A stretch of 45,446 bases of DNA from Thermodesulfobacteriaceae bacterium (GTDB taxonomy: Bacteria > Desulfobacterota > Thermodesulfobacteria > Thermodesulfobacteriales > Thermodesulfobacteriaceae): contig WGAR01000005.1 of NCBI GenBank assembly GCA_015494725.1, forward strand, positions 1 to 45,446. The letters are read 5' to 3'. Each line of letters opens with the position of its first letter. Position 1 is the first letter of the stretch. A program made the position numbers and the translations under genes. Positions 15,519 to 24,369 of the stretch are shown one piece after another. The notes below the pieces were generated by a model. The model made no database searches and had not been told where the DNA came from. It saw only the letters and a list, made by a program, of their open reading frames with translations.

Positions 15519-18500
15519 ATGCCCGGGAGGAGGGATTTTCTCAAGCTGGTGGGTTTTTCCCTGGCCGCGGGGTTTTCCGGCTGGGGAAAGGAGGCCTGGA
15601 CTGCGGTGGGGCTTGAGTTTGAGCCCCGAAAGTGCATGGGGTGTCAGGCCTGTGTGCTGGCCTGTGCCGAAACCCGGGGGCTTCCCCCGGAGGAGCGTCT
15701 TTTGGAGATCCGGATCGAAGAGACCGGCCGTTTCCCGGCCCCGGGGGTGCGTTTCCGGCGCCGGGATCTGGCCTGTGATCTGTGCGCCGGGCGCACCTGG
15801 CCTCCGCCCTGCACCCGGGTCTGCCCCACCGGGGCCCTCCGCTGGAAGGGCCCGCGCCTTTCGAGAAAAGAGACCGGTCGCGTGGTGTACACCGTCTGCC
15901 TGGCCTGTAACGCCCGCTGCGGTCTGAGGGTAAGGGTAAAACAGGGAAATCATCTTTCCTTCGAGGGGAACCCCTACCATCCCTATAACCGGGCCGGGGA
16001 ACCCCTGCCCTACACCACCCCGGTGCGGGAGAGCCTCTCCGTTCCCGCGGCCACCTGCGGCAAACCCCAGTGCGATCCGGATTATCTGCGAAACCCCTAT
16101 CGTGTCCTGCTCCCGCTTAAACGAAACGGCCCCCGGGGCTCGGGGCGGTTCGTGCCCATCTCCTGGGATCAGCTCATCCGGGAGATCGCCGAGGGCGGAA
16201 AACTCTTTGCCCATCTCGGAGACGAGCGCCGCTATCCGGGGCTTAGGGATGTGCTCTCCGACGAGCCCATCGACCCCGGGGCCCCGGAGCTTGGCCCCAG
16301 GCGCAACCAGTTGGTGTGGATTACCGGTCGCTCCCAGGCCGGACGCAAGCACTTCATTGACCGGTTCGTGAAACAGGCCGTGGGTTCGGTCAATCGTATC
16401 GGGCACACGGATATCTGCGGGCTGGGGTTCCGCATGGGGAACTACATCCTCACCGACGGGGCCGAGGTGGAGATGAAGGCCGATGTCCAGCGGGTGCGCT
16501 ATCTCCTCCTTTTCGGGGCCAATATCTTTGCCGCCGGGCAGCCCGGGCCCACCACCCTGGGGGCCATCCTGGCCCGGCGGGCAGCCTGGGGCGAAGTCCG
16601 GGTGGTGATCGTGGACCCCCGGGGCCACGAGGGGCTCTCCATCGCGCACGAGTGGCTTCCCGTGCGTCCCGGGGAGGACGGGGCGCTCGCCCTGGGAATG
16701 CTCCGGGTGATGCTGGAGGAGGATCTCTACGACCGGGCCTTCCTGGAACTACCCTCGGAGGAAGCGGCCCGGGCTGCAGGGCGCAACACCTTCACCAACG
16801 CCACCCACCTGGTGGTGGTGGAAAAGGAACATCCTCTTTACGGACGCATCCTCCGGGTGAGGGACCTTTCGGGTCTTTCGGGTCCGGAGGAGGACCCGGT
16901 GGTGGTCTCCGGGGGCGCGCTGGCCCCGGCCTCAGGTGCTCGCCGGGCGGAGCTTTTGTGGGAGGGCCGGGTTCGGCTTTCCGAAGGCTCCCGGGTCCGG
17001 GTGAAAACCGCCTTTTCCCTCTTCCGGGAGGCGGTCCTCGCACACCCGCTGAAGTATTACGCCGAACGCTCCGGGATCCCCGCCGAGAAGATCCGCCGGA
17101 TCACCCGGGAGTTTGCCGCCTTTGCTCCGGCCTCCGCGGCGCACGCCTATCACGGCGGGGGAAACTATCCGGGCGGGGCCTACGCCAGCTACGCCATCGC
17201 CCTTCTCAACGTGCTGGCGGGAAACGTGAACCGCCGGGGAGGATACCTTCCCCGTGGGGCTGCGGCCGGCGACTGGCGCCGGGGAATCTACGACCTTACC
17301 CGCTTCCCCGGAGCCCTTAAACCCCGCGGGGTCAAGATCTCGCGGGAGAAGGCCGCCTACGAGAAAACCTCGGAATTCCGGCGGAAGGGATACCCGGCCC
17401 GTCTGCCCTGGTTCCCCTTCACCAAAGGGGGACTTTCGGTCTCCGCCCTGGAGGGGATAGCCGCGGGGTACCCTTATCCGATAAAGATCCTCTTCACCTA
17501 CTTCTTTAACCCGGTCTATAGCGTCCCGGGCGGGAAACGTTTCGAGGAGGTTCTGGCGGATCCGGAACGGGTGCCGCTTCATGTCTCCATCGATGTCACC
17601 GTAAACGAGACCAATGTCTATGCCGACTACATCGTCCCGGATGTGACCTATCTCGAAGGCCACTACGGTTTTCTCACCCCGCACGCCCCGGGGGGACACT
17701 TCACCGCGGTGCGCACCCCGGTGGTGGAACCGCTCACCGGCCGCACCCGGGATGGAAGGCCCTTCTCCCTGGAGACCTTTCTCATCGATCTGGCCTGCCA
17801 CCTGGGGCTTCCGGGCTTCGGGGAATCGGCCATACCGGACCGCCGGGGCCGGCTCCATCCCCTGCGGGAGGCCGAGGATTTCTACCTGCGGGGCATGGCC
17901 AACCTTGCGGAAAACGCCGGGCTTCCCGAGGCCCCGGCGGAGGAGGTGGCTTTCGTGGAAAGAAACTATCCCGTGGCCCGAAAGAAGGATCTCCTTCCCG
18001 GGCGGGAGTGGCGCCGGGTGGTCACCCTGCTCGCCCGGGGCGGGGTCTTCCGCAGCGAGGAGGAACTCTTCGACTCCCGGGGGAATTTCCGGGGGAAGGT
18101 GAAGAAACTCCATCTCTGGAACGAAGGCCTGGCCGCCTCCGGCTCCGGACTCTCGCCGGAAAGGTTCCACGGCACGGTGTGCTACCCGGGAAAACGCCCC
18201 TTCTGGGGAGAGGACCCGGAGGATCTTCCCTTCCTCCTGATCACCCACAAGCTCGCCCTCCACACCCAGTCGCGCACCATCTGCTATCGCCGGGCCCTGG
18301 CCCTCTGCCCGGAACCCCCGCTTCTCCTCCATCCCGAAGAGGCCCGGAAACTGGGAATTTCCTCCGGGGATCGGGTCCGCATCCGCTCCCGGGCCCTCCC
18401 CGAGGGAGCGGTGGCGCGGGTGGAGGTCTCGGAAAGGGTGCGTCCGGGCTGCGTGGTCCTTCCCCATCATTACGGACACTGGCAGCACGGGGCGGGAAGG

Positions 18501-18686
18501 CTCTTCGTCGCCGGGGCAGAAAGGGTCTTTCTCGGCGGAAAGGAGGTGGCCCGGGGTGAGGAGGTGAGACCCGACCCTTCCCGGGCCCGGGGCCTGGCCC
18601 CCAATCTCCTTTTCGGGGTAAGGCTCGACCTGCTCGGCGGCATCCCGGACTTTAGCCTGGAACGGGTAAAACTGGAAAAGGTTTAA
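15519..18686 (+). CDS. Tat-exported molybdopterin oxidoreductase with fused N-terminal ferredoxin domain (TtrA/PhsA-like)
   Basis: 1055 residues. A twin-arginine signal (RRDFLK, residues 4-9) predicts folded export to the periplasm. Residues 39-49 (CMGCQACVLAC) and 86-102 (CDLC...CTRVC) give eight cysteines, a two-cluster ferredoxin domain like the first half of PhsB/TtrB subunits. The MopB catalytic domain begins at about 127 with C-x2-C-x3-C and a fourth Cys near 187, binding another [4Fe-4S]. C300 in HTDICGLG is the likely molybdenum ligand. The C-terminal part has HKLALHTQSRTICY and a molydop_binding domain ending HHYGHWQHGAG. Best fit is the sulfur-compound or arsenate-type reductases (tetrathionate, thiosulfate, polysulfide). 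Substrate is inferred only. No separate B subunit or NrfD membrane anchor is adjacent. GGGAGG lies very close to the ATG. Confidence 0.85.
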   Translation: MPGRRDFLKLVGFSLAAGFSGWGKEAWTAVGLEFEPRKCMGCQACVLACAETRGLPPEERLLEIRIEETGRFPAPGVRFRRRDLACDLCAGRTWPPPCTRVCPTGALRWKGPRLSRKETGRVVYTVCLACNARCGLRVRVKQGNHLSFEGNPYHPYNRAGEPLPYTTPVRESLSVPAATCGKPQCDPDYLRNPYRVLLPLKRNGPRGSGRFVPISWDQLIREIAEGGKLFAHLGDERRYPGLRDVLSDEPIDPGAPELGPRRNQLVWITGRSQAGRKHFIDRFVKQAVGSVNRIGHTDICGLGFRMGNYILTDGAEVEMKADVQRVRYLLLFGANIFAAGQPGPTTLGAILARRAAWGEVRVVIVDPRGHEGLSIAHEWLPVRPGEDGALALGMLRVMLEEDLYDRAFLELPSEEAARAAGRNTFTNATHLVVVEKEHPLYGRILRVRDLSGLSGPEEDPVVVSGGALAPASGARRAELLWEGRVRLSEGSRVRVKTAFSLFREAVLAHPLKYYAERSGIPAEKIRRITREFAAFAPASAAHAYHGGGNYPGGAYASYAIALLNVLAGNVNRRGGYLPRGAAAGDWRRGIYDLTRFPGALKPRGVKISREKAAYEKTSEFRRKGYPARLPWFPFTKGGLSVSALEGIAAGYPYPIKILFTYFFNPVYSVPGGKRFEEVLADPERVPLHVSIDVTVNETNVYADYIVPDVTYLEGHYGFLTPHAPGGHFTAVRTPVVEPLTGRTRDGRPFSLETFLIDLACHLGLPGFGESAIPDRRGRLHPLREAEDFYLRGMANLAENAGLPEAPAEEVAFVERNYPVARKKDLLPGREWRRVVTLLARGGVFRSEEELFDSRGNFRGKVKKLHLWNEGLAASGSGLSPERFHGTVCYPGKRPFWGEDPEDLPFLLITHKLALHTQSRTICYRRALALCPEPPLLLHPEEARKLGISSGDRVRIRSRALPEGAVARVEVSERVRPGCVVLPHHYGHWQHGAGRLFVAGAERVFLGGKEVARGEEVRPDPSRARGLAPNLLFGVRLDLLGGIPDFSLERVKLEKV

Positions 18687-18698
18687 GGAGGAAGGGCC

Positions 18699-19721
18699 TT
18701 GCTTAAAAGGATCTCGGTTCTCGTCCTTTTGCTGGTGCTGGTTCTCCCCGGGTTTTCCCGGGCGGAGGATACCGTTTCCGGAAGGCTTATCTGGCGCGTA
18801 AGGATTCATCCCCGCGAGAAGGCCTCCAGGGCCCGGCTCTGGCTCCCCTATCCCCCCACCACCCCGGTTCAGCGGGTAACCGATCTTCGTCTGCGGGGAA
18901 ACTACCGCCGGCACGGGTTTTACACCGATCCCCGCGGAAACCTCATCCTTTACTTTGAATGGGACCTCACCCGCACCCGTCGCCCGGAGCTTGAGGTCTC
19001 CTATGGGGTCCTGCGGCGGGAGGTGGTGCGCCGGGATCCTCCGCCGGCCCTTCCCGCTTACGACCCTGCGGTATTCGGCCCCTATCTTTCGGCCAATCGC
19101 TACCTTACCCTGAACGAGAGGGTGCGGGCTCTGGCCGAAAGAATTACCGCCGGGAGGAAGACCGTTCCGGAGAAGGCCCGGGCCATCTACGACTGGATCG
19201 TGGAAAATATGCGGCGCGATCCCAGAGTAAAAGGCTGCGGCCGGGGCATCGTCTGCGAGGTCCTCAGGCGGAGGTGCGGAAAGTGTGCGGACCTCAACTC
19301 GGTCTTCGTGGCGCTCTCCCGGGCGGCGGGGATTCCGGCCCGGGAGGTCTTCGGCCTGAGACTCGGGCGTAAGCCCGGCGAGACCCTCACCGGGGCCCAG
19401 CACTGCTGGGCGGAGTTCTTTGTGCCGGGTTACGGCTGGGTGCCGGCGGATCCGGCGGATGTGCTTAAAGCCGCCCTGGTGAAAGGCCTTCCCCCCACCG
19501 CACCGGAACTTAAGTCCCTGCGAGAATACTACTTCGGGGCCGTGGATGCCTATCGTCTGGCCTTCACCCACGGAAGGGATCTTATTTTAAACCCCCCACA
19601 GGAAGGCCCACCCATCAATTACTTCGTCTATCCCTACCTTGAGATCGACGGACGACCGGTGGATCCCTTCCTGGGGAGGGAGCTGGACTTCAAGATCCGG
19701 TGGGAAAAACCCCGAAGCTAG
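18699..19721 (+). CDS. Secreted transglutaminase-like protein
   Basis: 340 residues. Signal peptide ISVLVLLLVLVLPGFSRA. An N-terminal beta-sandwich (about 25-120) precedes a transglutaminase/protease-like domain. Its triad is visible: Cys in RCGKCADLNSVFVAL, His in GAQHCWAEFFVPG and Asp in WVPADPADV. Bacterial members may act as peptidases or cross-link proteins. The TTG start at 18699 has AAGGAGG eight bases upstream; the gene starts 12 bases after the molybdoenzyme stop, so both are co-transcribed and both act outside the cytoplasm, which suggests a maturation or anchoring role for the molybdoenzyme (inference). Its TAG shares CTAG with the stop of the convergent stress gene. Confidence 0.85.
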   Translation: MLKRISVLVLLLVLVLPGFSRAEDTVSGRLIWRVRIHPREKASRARLWLPYPPTTPVQRVTDLRLRGNYRRHGFYTDPRGNLILYFEWDLTRTRRPELEVSYGVLRREVVRRDPPPALPAYDPAVFGPYLSANRYLTLNERVRALAERITAGRKTVPEKARAIYDWIVENMRRDPRVKGCGRGIVCEVLRRRCGKCADLNSVFVALSRAAGIPAREVFGLRLGRKPGETLTGAQHCWAEFFVPGYGWVPADPADVLKAALVKGLPPTAPELKSLREYYFGAVDAYRLAFTHGRDLILNPPQEGPPINYFVYPYLEIDGRPVDPFLGRELDFKIRWEKPRS

Positions 19722-20575
19722 GGCACCACCAGAATCGCCGTCTTCTCGGAATGTCCGATTACCTTGGCCGTGATACTCCCCATAAAGAATCTTTTCAGCC
19801 CGGTCTTACCGTAGGCCCCCATGATGATCAGGTCGGCCTTTTCGTCCTGGGCGATGCGCACGATAACCTCTGCCGGATTCCCCACCACCGGAAGGATCTC
19901 CAGCTTTACTCGGGAGGGCAATTCCTCTTCTTCCGCCAGGACCTTGAAGGCCTGAAGGATGGTACTGGCCAGAGGTAGCTCCTCCTCCCGGTGAGCCACG
20001 CTCACCCCTACCAGTTTCTTGACATAGGTACAGCGCTTGGCCATATTGATGGCTTCCTTTTCGGCCCTTTTGGCATGATAGGAGCCATCGGTAGCCACCA
20101 GCAGGGTCTCGCCGCGAACCTCGGCCTCCCGGGGAACCACCATCACCTTACAGGGAGCATAGCCGATAACCTTTTGCGCCACACTTCCCATGAGAAGTTT
20201 TTCCAGCCCTCCGTGCCCCCTCTTTCCCAGGATGATCAAATCCGCCTGCCGTTTGCGGGCTTCCTCCACGATGACCTTCCAGGCCTCGGGAAGCTCGTGG
20301 ATGATAATCTCGGCCTCTCCGCCTTCCTTCTCCACCATGTTTTTGATCTCTTCCAGAAAAGCCCGGTGTTCCTCGGGAATCCCTTTTATGGCCTCTAAGA
20401 GCGCCTCGGGAATCTCGGGGTAATATTCCCGTACATAAAGAATGTAAAGCTTGGCCTTACATTCCAGCACAAAGCTCACCGCCTGCTGCACCGCACCCCG
20501 ACATTCCTCGGAGGCATCCACCGCCAAAAGTACGGTCTTTATGTCACCCATTAAATGCGTTTTGGCCTCTTCCAT
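19718..20575 (-). CDS. Tandem-domain universal stress protein (UspA family)
   Basis: 285 residues, two Usp domains in tandem. Each has the ATP-binding signature G-x2-G-x9-G(S): GKRGHGGLEKLLMGS in the first half and GAYGKTGLKRFFMGS in the second; each also starts with a beta strand ending in the nucleotide-contacting Asp (LLAVDAS, LVATDGS). Both ATP sites therefore look intact. Usp proteins help survival under stress and starvation; direct target unknown. ATG 20575 has AGGAGG eight bases before it; the GTG at 20584 overlaps the ribosome site. A 220 bp AT-rich gap separates it from the divergent methyltransferase gene. Confidence 0.93.
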   Translation of the reverse strand: MEEAKTHLMGDIKTVLLAVDASEECRGAVQQAVSFVLECKAKLYILYVREYYPEIPEALLEAIKGIPEEHRAFLEEIKNMVEKEGGEAEIIIHELPEAWKVIVEEARKRQADLIILGKRGHGGLEKLLMGSVAQKVIGYAPCKVMVVPREAEVRGETLLVATDGSYHAKRAEKEAINMAKRCTYVKKLVGVSVAHREEELPLASTILQAFKVLAEEEELPSRVKLEILPVVGNPAEVIVRIAQDEKADLIIMGAYGKTGLKRFFMGSITAKVIGHSEKTAILVVP

Positions 20576-20795
20576 CCAAAACACCTCCTAAATTTGACGT
20601 TCTATTACTTTTTTAACTTATACGCTTGTGGCTAGTCAAGCAAAAAACCAAATATTTTCAGAGACTTTGAAGTCTTTATTCTATAAAAAGAGCGCTTAAA
20701 ATATCTTTTTGGGAATAATCGGCCTTTTTGTGCGCGGATATCCTTTGGAGTCCCGTTTAAAAGTCTTGTCGAAGGACGTAAGATAGGATTTCCGG

Positions 20796-21332
20796 ATGGA
20801 TAGGATCCTGTGGATCTTTCTGGGGATAGCCGGGCTGCTCATCCTTTTAAAGCTCGCCTATGCCCTCTCCACGGCCCTGGTGCTTCCCCGCACCCGCGGG
20901 GCCATGTTCGTGGCCACTTCCCGAAGGATGATCCAGGCCATCCTGGAGGAGCTTTCGCTTTCACCCTCGTCCCGGGTGGTGGACCTGGGCTGCGGCGACG
21001 GGCGATTCCTGCGGGCGGTATGGCAACGCTACCGGGTGCGGGCCGTGGGCTACGAGATCAACCCCTTCGCCTGGGCCCTTTCCCGGATCTTAAACGCCCT
21101 TTTTCGCGTGCCGGCGGAGGTGCGCTTCGGTGATTTCATGCAGGCCGATCTTTCCGGCTATGATCTCATCTTCTGCTATCTCTTCCCGGATGTGTTGCCC
21201 CGGCTTGAGGAAAAGATCCGGCGCGAGGCCCGCCCCGGAACCCTCATCGTGAGCGCCAATTTTCCTTTTCCGGGTCTTAAGCCGGAAAAGATCCTCCGCC
21301 TGGAGGATCCCATCTATTTCTATCGTCTCTAA
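20796..21332 (+). CDS. Membrane-anchored methyltransferase resembling FAM173/ATPSCKMT lysine methyltransferases
   Basis: 178 residues. An N-terminal membrane helix (ILWIFLGIAGLLILLKLAYALSTA, with residues 4-27 hydrophobic) is followed by a SAM-binding fold: VVDLGCGDGRFLRAV, then AVGYEINPFAWALSR, FGDFMQADLSGYDLIFCYLFPDVL and LEEKIRREARPGTLIVSANFPFPG. The combination of N-terminal helix, D-x-G-x-GDGR, GYE-x-NP and the FPFP block closely resembles the FAM173 family, whose eukaryotic members methylate a lysine of mitochondrial ATP synthase c-subunit or ANT. A membrane-protein substrate is therefore suggested but not shown. Divergent from the Usp gene and convergent with trpB (3 bp between stops). 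Confidence 0.78.
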   Translation: MDRILWIFLGIAGLLILLKLAYALSTALVLPRTRGAMFVATSRRMIQAILEELSLSPSSRVVDLGCGDGRFLRAVWQRYRVRAVGYEINPFAWALSRILNALFRVPAEVRFGDFMQADLSGYDLIFCYLFPDVLPRLEEKIRREARPGTLIVSANFPFPGLKPEKILRLEDPIYFYRL

Positions 21333-21335
21333 CCC

Positions 21336-22706
21336 TCAGATCCCGGTGGGGAACTTGGGAAGATGCCTTAAGGCCTCCCGGATCTTTTCCTCGGGATACT
21401 CGTAATCTTCGAGTCTTCCTTCGAGATAGGCCTCATAGGCCGCAAGGTCAAAGTGCCCGTGCCCGCTGAAGTTAAAGACGATGACCCTCTCCTCTCCGGT
21501 CTCCCGGCAGCGCAGGGCTTCGTCCACTGCCGCGCGGATGGCATGGCTGGTCTCCGGGGCCGGGATGATCCCCTCGGTGCGGGCAAAAAGCACCGCGGCC
21601 TCGAAACAGGCGGTCTGGGGATAGGCCCGGGGTTTGACGATTCCGGCCTTTACCAGCTGACAGACCAGCGGGGCGTCGCCGTGATAACGCAGGCCCCCGG
21701 CATGGATACCCGGAGGCTCAAAGGTATGCCCCAGGGTGTACATGAGAAGAAGCGGGGTGAGACCGGCAGTGTCCCCGTAATCGTAAGTATAAACACCCTT
21801 GGTGAGCGTAGGGCAGCTCGCCGGCTCCACGGCGATGACCTCCGCGGAAAGACGTCCTTCCAGAATCTCCCCGATAAAGGGAAACGTAAATCCTCCGAAG
21901 TTGCTCCCCCCGCCCACACAGGCGATAAGAATGTCGGGCTTCTCTTCCAGCAGGGCGAGCTGTTTCTGAGTCTCAAGCCCGATCACCGTCTGGTGCAGCA
22001 GGACGTGATTGAGCACGCTCCCCAGGGCGTAATTAGTGTCCTCGTGAGTGGCGGCATCCTCCACAGCCTCGGAGATGGCAATCCCCAGGCTCCCCGGGGT
22101 CTCGGGATTTTCGGCCCGGATGCGACGGCCGGCCTCGGTGCGCTCCGTGGGCGAAGGGAAGACCTGCGCTCCCCAGAGGTGCATCAGGGTGCGCCGATAG
22201 GGTTTCTGTTCATAGCTCACCCGCACCATATAGACCGTGCATTCCAGGTCAAAAAGCCGGCAGGCCAAGGAAAGGGCGCTTCCCCACTGTCCGGCCCCGG
22301 TTTCGGTAGCCAGCCTTCGAATGCCCTCTTTCTTGTTGTAATAGGCCTGGGCCACCGCGGTATTGGGTTTGTGGCTTCCCGGAGGGCTTACGCTTTCGTC
22401 CTTGTAATAGATGCGGGCCGGGGTCTTTAAGGCCTCCTCCAGGGCCCGGGCCCTCCTCAAAGGGGTGGGACGCCAGAGACGATAAACCCTCCGCACCTCC
22501 TCCGGGATCTCAATCCAGGGCTCCTGGCTCATCTCCTGTTCCATAAGGGCCCGGGGAAAGATCCGCAGAAGATCCTCCGGGTTTACGGGCCTTCCGGTGC
22601 GCGGATCAAGCGGCGGGGCCGGAGGCTCCGGAAGCCGGGGAATAATATTGAACCAGGCCTCGGGAAGCTCCTTTTCCGGAAGTAAAACCTTATTTTCCGG
22701 GGACAT
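21336..22706 (-). CDS. trpB: Tryptophan synthase beta chain, TrpB2 type
   Basis: 456 residues, longer than canonical TrpB (about 400), with the extended N-terminus of the TrpB2 class. The PLP lysine is in PPGSHKPNTA (about 113-122), the catalytic Glu in LATETGAGQWG, and the phosphate loop in CVGGGSNFGG. TrpB2 condenses indole (or indole released spontaneously) with serine to give tryptophan and often works without TrpA, which is absent here. No other trp genes are adjacent. ATG 22706 has GGAGG six bases upstream; a GTG two codons earlier is less likely. It lies downstream of rnpB on the same strand. Confidence 0.93.
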   Translation of the reverse strand: MSPENKVLLPEKELPEAWFNIIPRLPEPPAPPLDPRTGRPVNPEDLLRIFPRALMEQEMSQEPWIEIPEEVRRVYRLWRPTPLRRARALEEALKTPARIYYKDESVSPPGSHKPNTAVAQAYYNKKEGIRRLATETGAGQWGSALSLACRLFDLECTVYMVRVSYEQKPYRRTLMHLWGAQVFPSPTERTEAGRRIRAENPETPGSLGIAISEAVEDAATHEDTNYALGSVLNHVLLHQTVIGLETQKQLALLEEKPDILIACVGGGSNFGGFTFPFIGEILEGRLSAEVIAVEPASCPTLTKGVYTYDYGDTAGLTPLLLMYTLGHTFEPPGIHAGGLRYHGDAPLVCQLVKAGIVKPRAYPQTACFEAAVLFARTEGIIPAPETSHAIRAAVDEALRCRETGEERVIVFNFSGHGHFDLAAYEAYLEGRLEDYEYPEEKIREALRHLPKFPTGI

Positions 22707-22770
22707 GTGCACCCTCCGGGAAAGATCTCTGGAGGGTTAGCTTAGCAGACCGCCCGGCGAAAAGCAAAAG

Positions 22771-23152
22771 GGGAAGGGGCGGTCATAAGCCGGGTTCTGT
22801 AGCCCCGCGGGGCTTTCGCCCCTGCGGGGTGGCGGCCATTCCTCTGGGCGGCCGGTTGCCCGGCCGCTCAAGCGGCCTACCCGGGGGCATCGGGCGGGCC
22901 ACCCTCAAACGCCCCCCTATGCGGCCTTTCTCCGGGCGGGGTTTGCCGTGCCTCCCTCCCTTGCGGGAGGGAGCGGTGGGCTCTTACCCCACCGTTTCAC
23001 CCTTACCCCGGAAGCACCCGGGGCGGTCTGTTTTCTGTGGCACTTTCCAGGGGTTACCCCCTCCGGGTGTTACCCGGCGCCCTGCCCTGCGGAGCCCGGA
23101 CTTTCCTCCGGAGGCTCCACCTCCTCCGGCGGCCGCCGACCGCCCCTTCCCT
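22771..23152 (-). ncRNA. rnpB: RNase P RNA, bacterial class A
   Basis: On the minus strand the segment holds the universal RNase P RNA landmarks in order: the 5' GGAAGGGGCGGTC paired with the 3' GACCGCCCCTTCC (P1), GGAGGAAAGTCCGGGCTCC near the 5' end, a CACAGAAA element, GGGTAAGGGTGAAA, CAGAGGAATGGCC and the 3' ACAGAACCCGGCTTATGACC. It is the catalytic RNA that trims tRNA 5' ends. The length of about 382 nt fits class A. The 5' end lies only about 10 bases after the stop of the NMO-like gene, so its promoter would lie in that gene or they are co-transcribed. The rest of the 450 bp gap holds only the trpB leader. Confidence 0.97.
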
Positions 23153-23162
23153 TAATCCAAAA

Positions 23163-24281
23163 TTAAGGACTTCCTCCCTCCCTTTCAAGCCGGGCCTGGT
23201 GATATTCCCCGAGAAGCTCGTCTATAAGCTCCTGCACCGAAACGATACGATCCACCCGCCAGGCGTTGGCCCCGGCGAAAACGAAACCGGCCTCCAGGTT
23301 CCCCCGCTGGGCATTGATCAGGGCGGCGGCGATACAGTAGGGACTCTTCCGGTAATCGCAACTCCGCAGACAGTGATACATGCACCGGTAGGGCCGCTTC
23401 TCTCCGGCTTCCACCTTGCGCAGGAAAGACCCCCGCAGGGCCCTTCCGGGAAGACCCACCGGACTCCTGATGATGGTAAGGTCCTCCTTACCGGCCCTGA
23501 GAAAGGCCTCCTTGAAGGCCGGAGAGGCATCACACTCATGGGTGGCCACGAAACGGGTACCCATCTGGACCCCGGAGGCCCCGATCTGGTGAAGATAACG
23601 GTAAAGGTCGTAGCCGGTGTAGATCCCCCCGGCGGCAATTACAGGTATGGCCTTTCCGGCCCGGTCCTCAAAGGGCTTGAGGGCCTCGATCACCCGGGGA
23701 ACCAGAACCTCCAGGCGGGACTCCGGGACCTCCAGCTCCTTAACGGAGAAACCCAGGTGTCCTCCGGCCTGCGGGCCTTCCACCACCACGGCGTCCGGCA
23801 CACAGCCGTATTTTTTCCACCAGCGCTGGGCCACGAGTTTGGCGGCTCGGGGGGAGGACACAATGGGGGCCAGCTTGGTGCGTGAACCCTCGGGCCGAAG
23901 TTCGGGAAGATTAAGGGGCAACCCGGCCCCGGAGAAGATGATGTCCGCTCCGGCCTCGCAGGCCGCCTGCACCAGGGGTTCAAAATCCGTGAGGGCCACC
24001 ATGATGTTTACGCCGATGATCCCCTCCGGGGCCTTCTCCCTGGCAAGCGCAATCTGGCGCTTGAGCCCCCGGATGTTGGCCCGGGTGGGATCCCGGAAAA
24101 ATTCCGTCTCCCCCTCGTAAAAACCCACCAGGGCCGCGGAGATGACCCCGATGCCTCCGGCCCGGGCCACCGCCGAGGCCAGACCGGCCAGCGAAATCCC
24201 TACCCCCATCCCTCCCTGAACGATGGGGACCGGAGCGGTCAAATCACCGATCCGCAAAGGAGGAATTCCGTTCACCGACAT
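23163..24281 (-). CDS. Nitronate monooxygenase / 2-nitropropane dioxygenase family flavoprotein
   Basis: 372-residue FMN-dependent TIM-barrel protein. FMN-binding blocks: PIVQGGMGVGISLA at the N-terminus, VEGPQAGGHLG, VIAAGGIYTG and GVQMGTRFVAT. The family includes nitronate monooxygenases and FabK enoyl-ACP reductases; which reaction applies here cannot be told. After the barrel there is a cysteine-rich segment, C-x3-C-x3-C-x7-C (CMYHCLRSCDY...YCIAAAL), that could bind a metal or cluster; strict anaerobes often have such NMO variants. The ATG at 24281 is preceded by GGGAGAAGGGAAA. It ends 10 bases before rnpB. Confidence 0.85.
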   Translation of the reverse strand: MSVNGIPPLRIGDLTAPVPIVQGGMGVGISLAGLASAVARAGGIGVISAALVGFYEGETEFFRDPTRANIRGLKRQIALAREKAPEGIIGVNIMVALTDFEPLVQAACEAGADIIFSGAGLPLNLPELRPEGSRTKLAPIVSSPRAAKLVAQRWWKKYGCVPDAVVVEGPQAGGHLGFSVKELEVPESRLEVLVPRVIEALKPFEDRAGKAIPVIAAGGIYTGYDLYRYLHQIGASGVQMGTRFVATHECDASPAFKEAFLRAGKEDLTIIRSPVGLPGRALRGSFLRKVEAGEKRPYRCMYHCLRSCDYRKSPYCIAAALINAQRGNLEAGFVFAGANAWRVDRIVSVQELIDELLGEYHQARLEREGGSP

Positions 24282-24355
24282 AGCCTTTCCCTTCTCCCAA
24301 AAGTGACCGTAAATCTAACATGAGCCCTTACCGCTGCAAACTCTCTAAACCTTGG

Positions 24356-24361
24356 CTATAA
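24356..24361 (+). promoter_or_regulatory. Perfect -10 hexamer upstream of the small helical gene
   Basis: TATAAT at 24356-24361. Transcription would start near 24368, almost at the ATG at 24370, which lacks a ribosome site, so the mRNA may be nearly leaderless. No good -35 element is visible. Confidence 0.4.
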
Positions 24362-24369
24362 TTAAAAAG

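Noticed and set aside
16932..19571. 879-codon open frame opposite the molybdoenzyme
   Set aside because: Gly/Pro/Arg-rich antisense shadow caused by high G+C; rny and molybdoenzyme motifs are on the other strands.
22713..22770. Riboswitch or T-box ahead of trpB
   Set aside because: Only a short leader remains between rnpB and the ribosome site; no structure seen.
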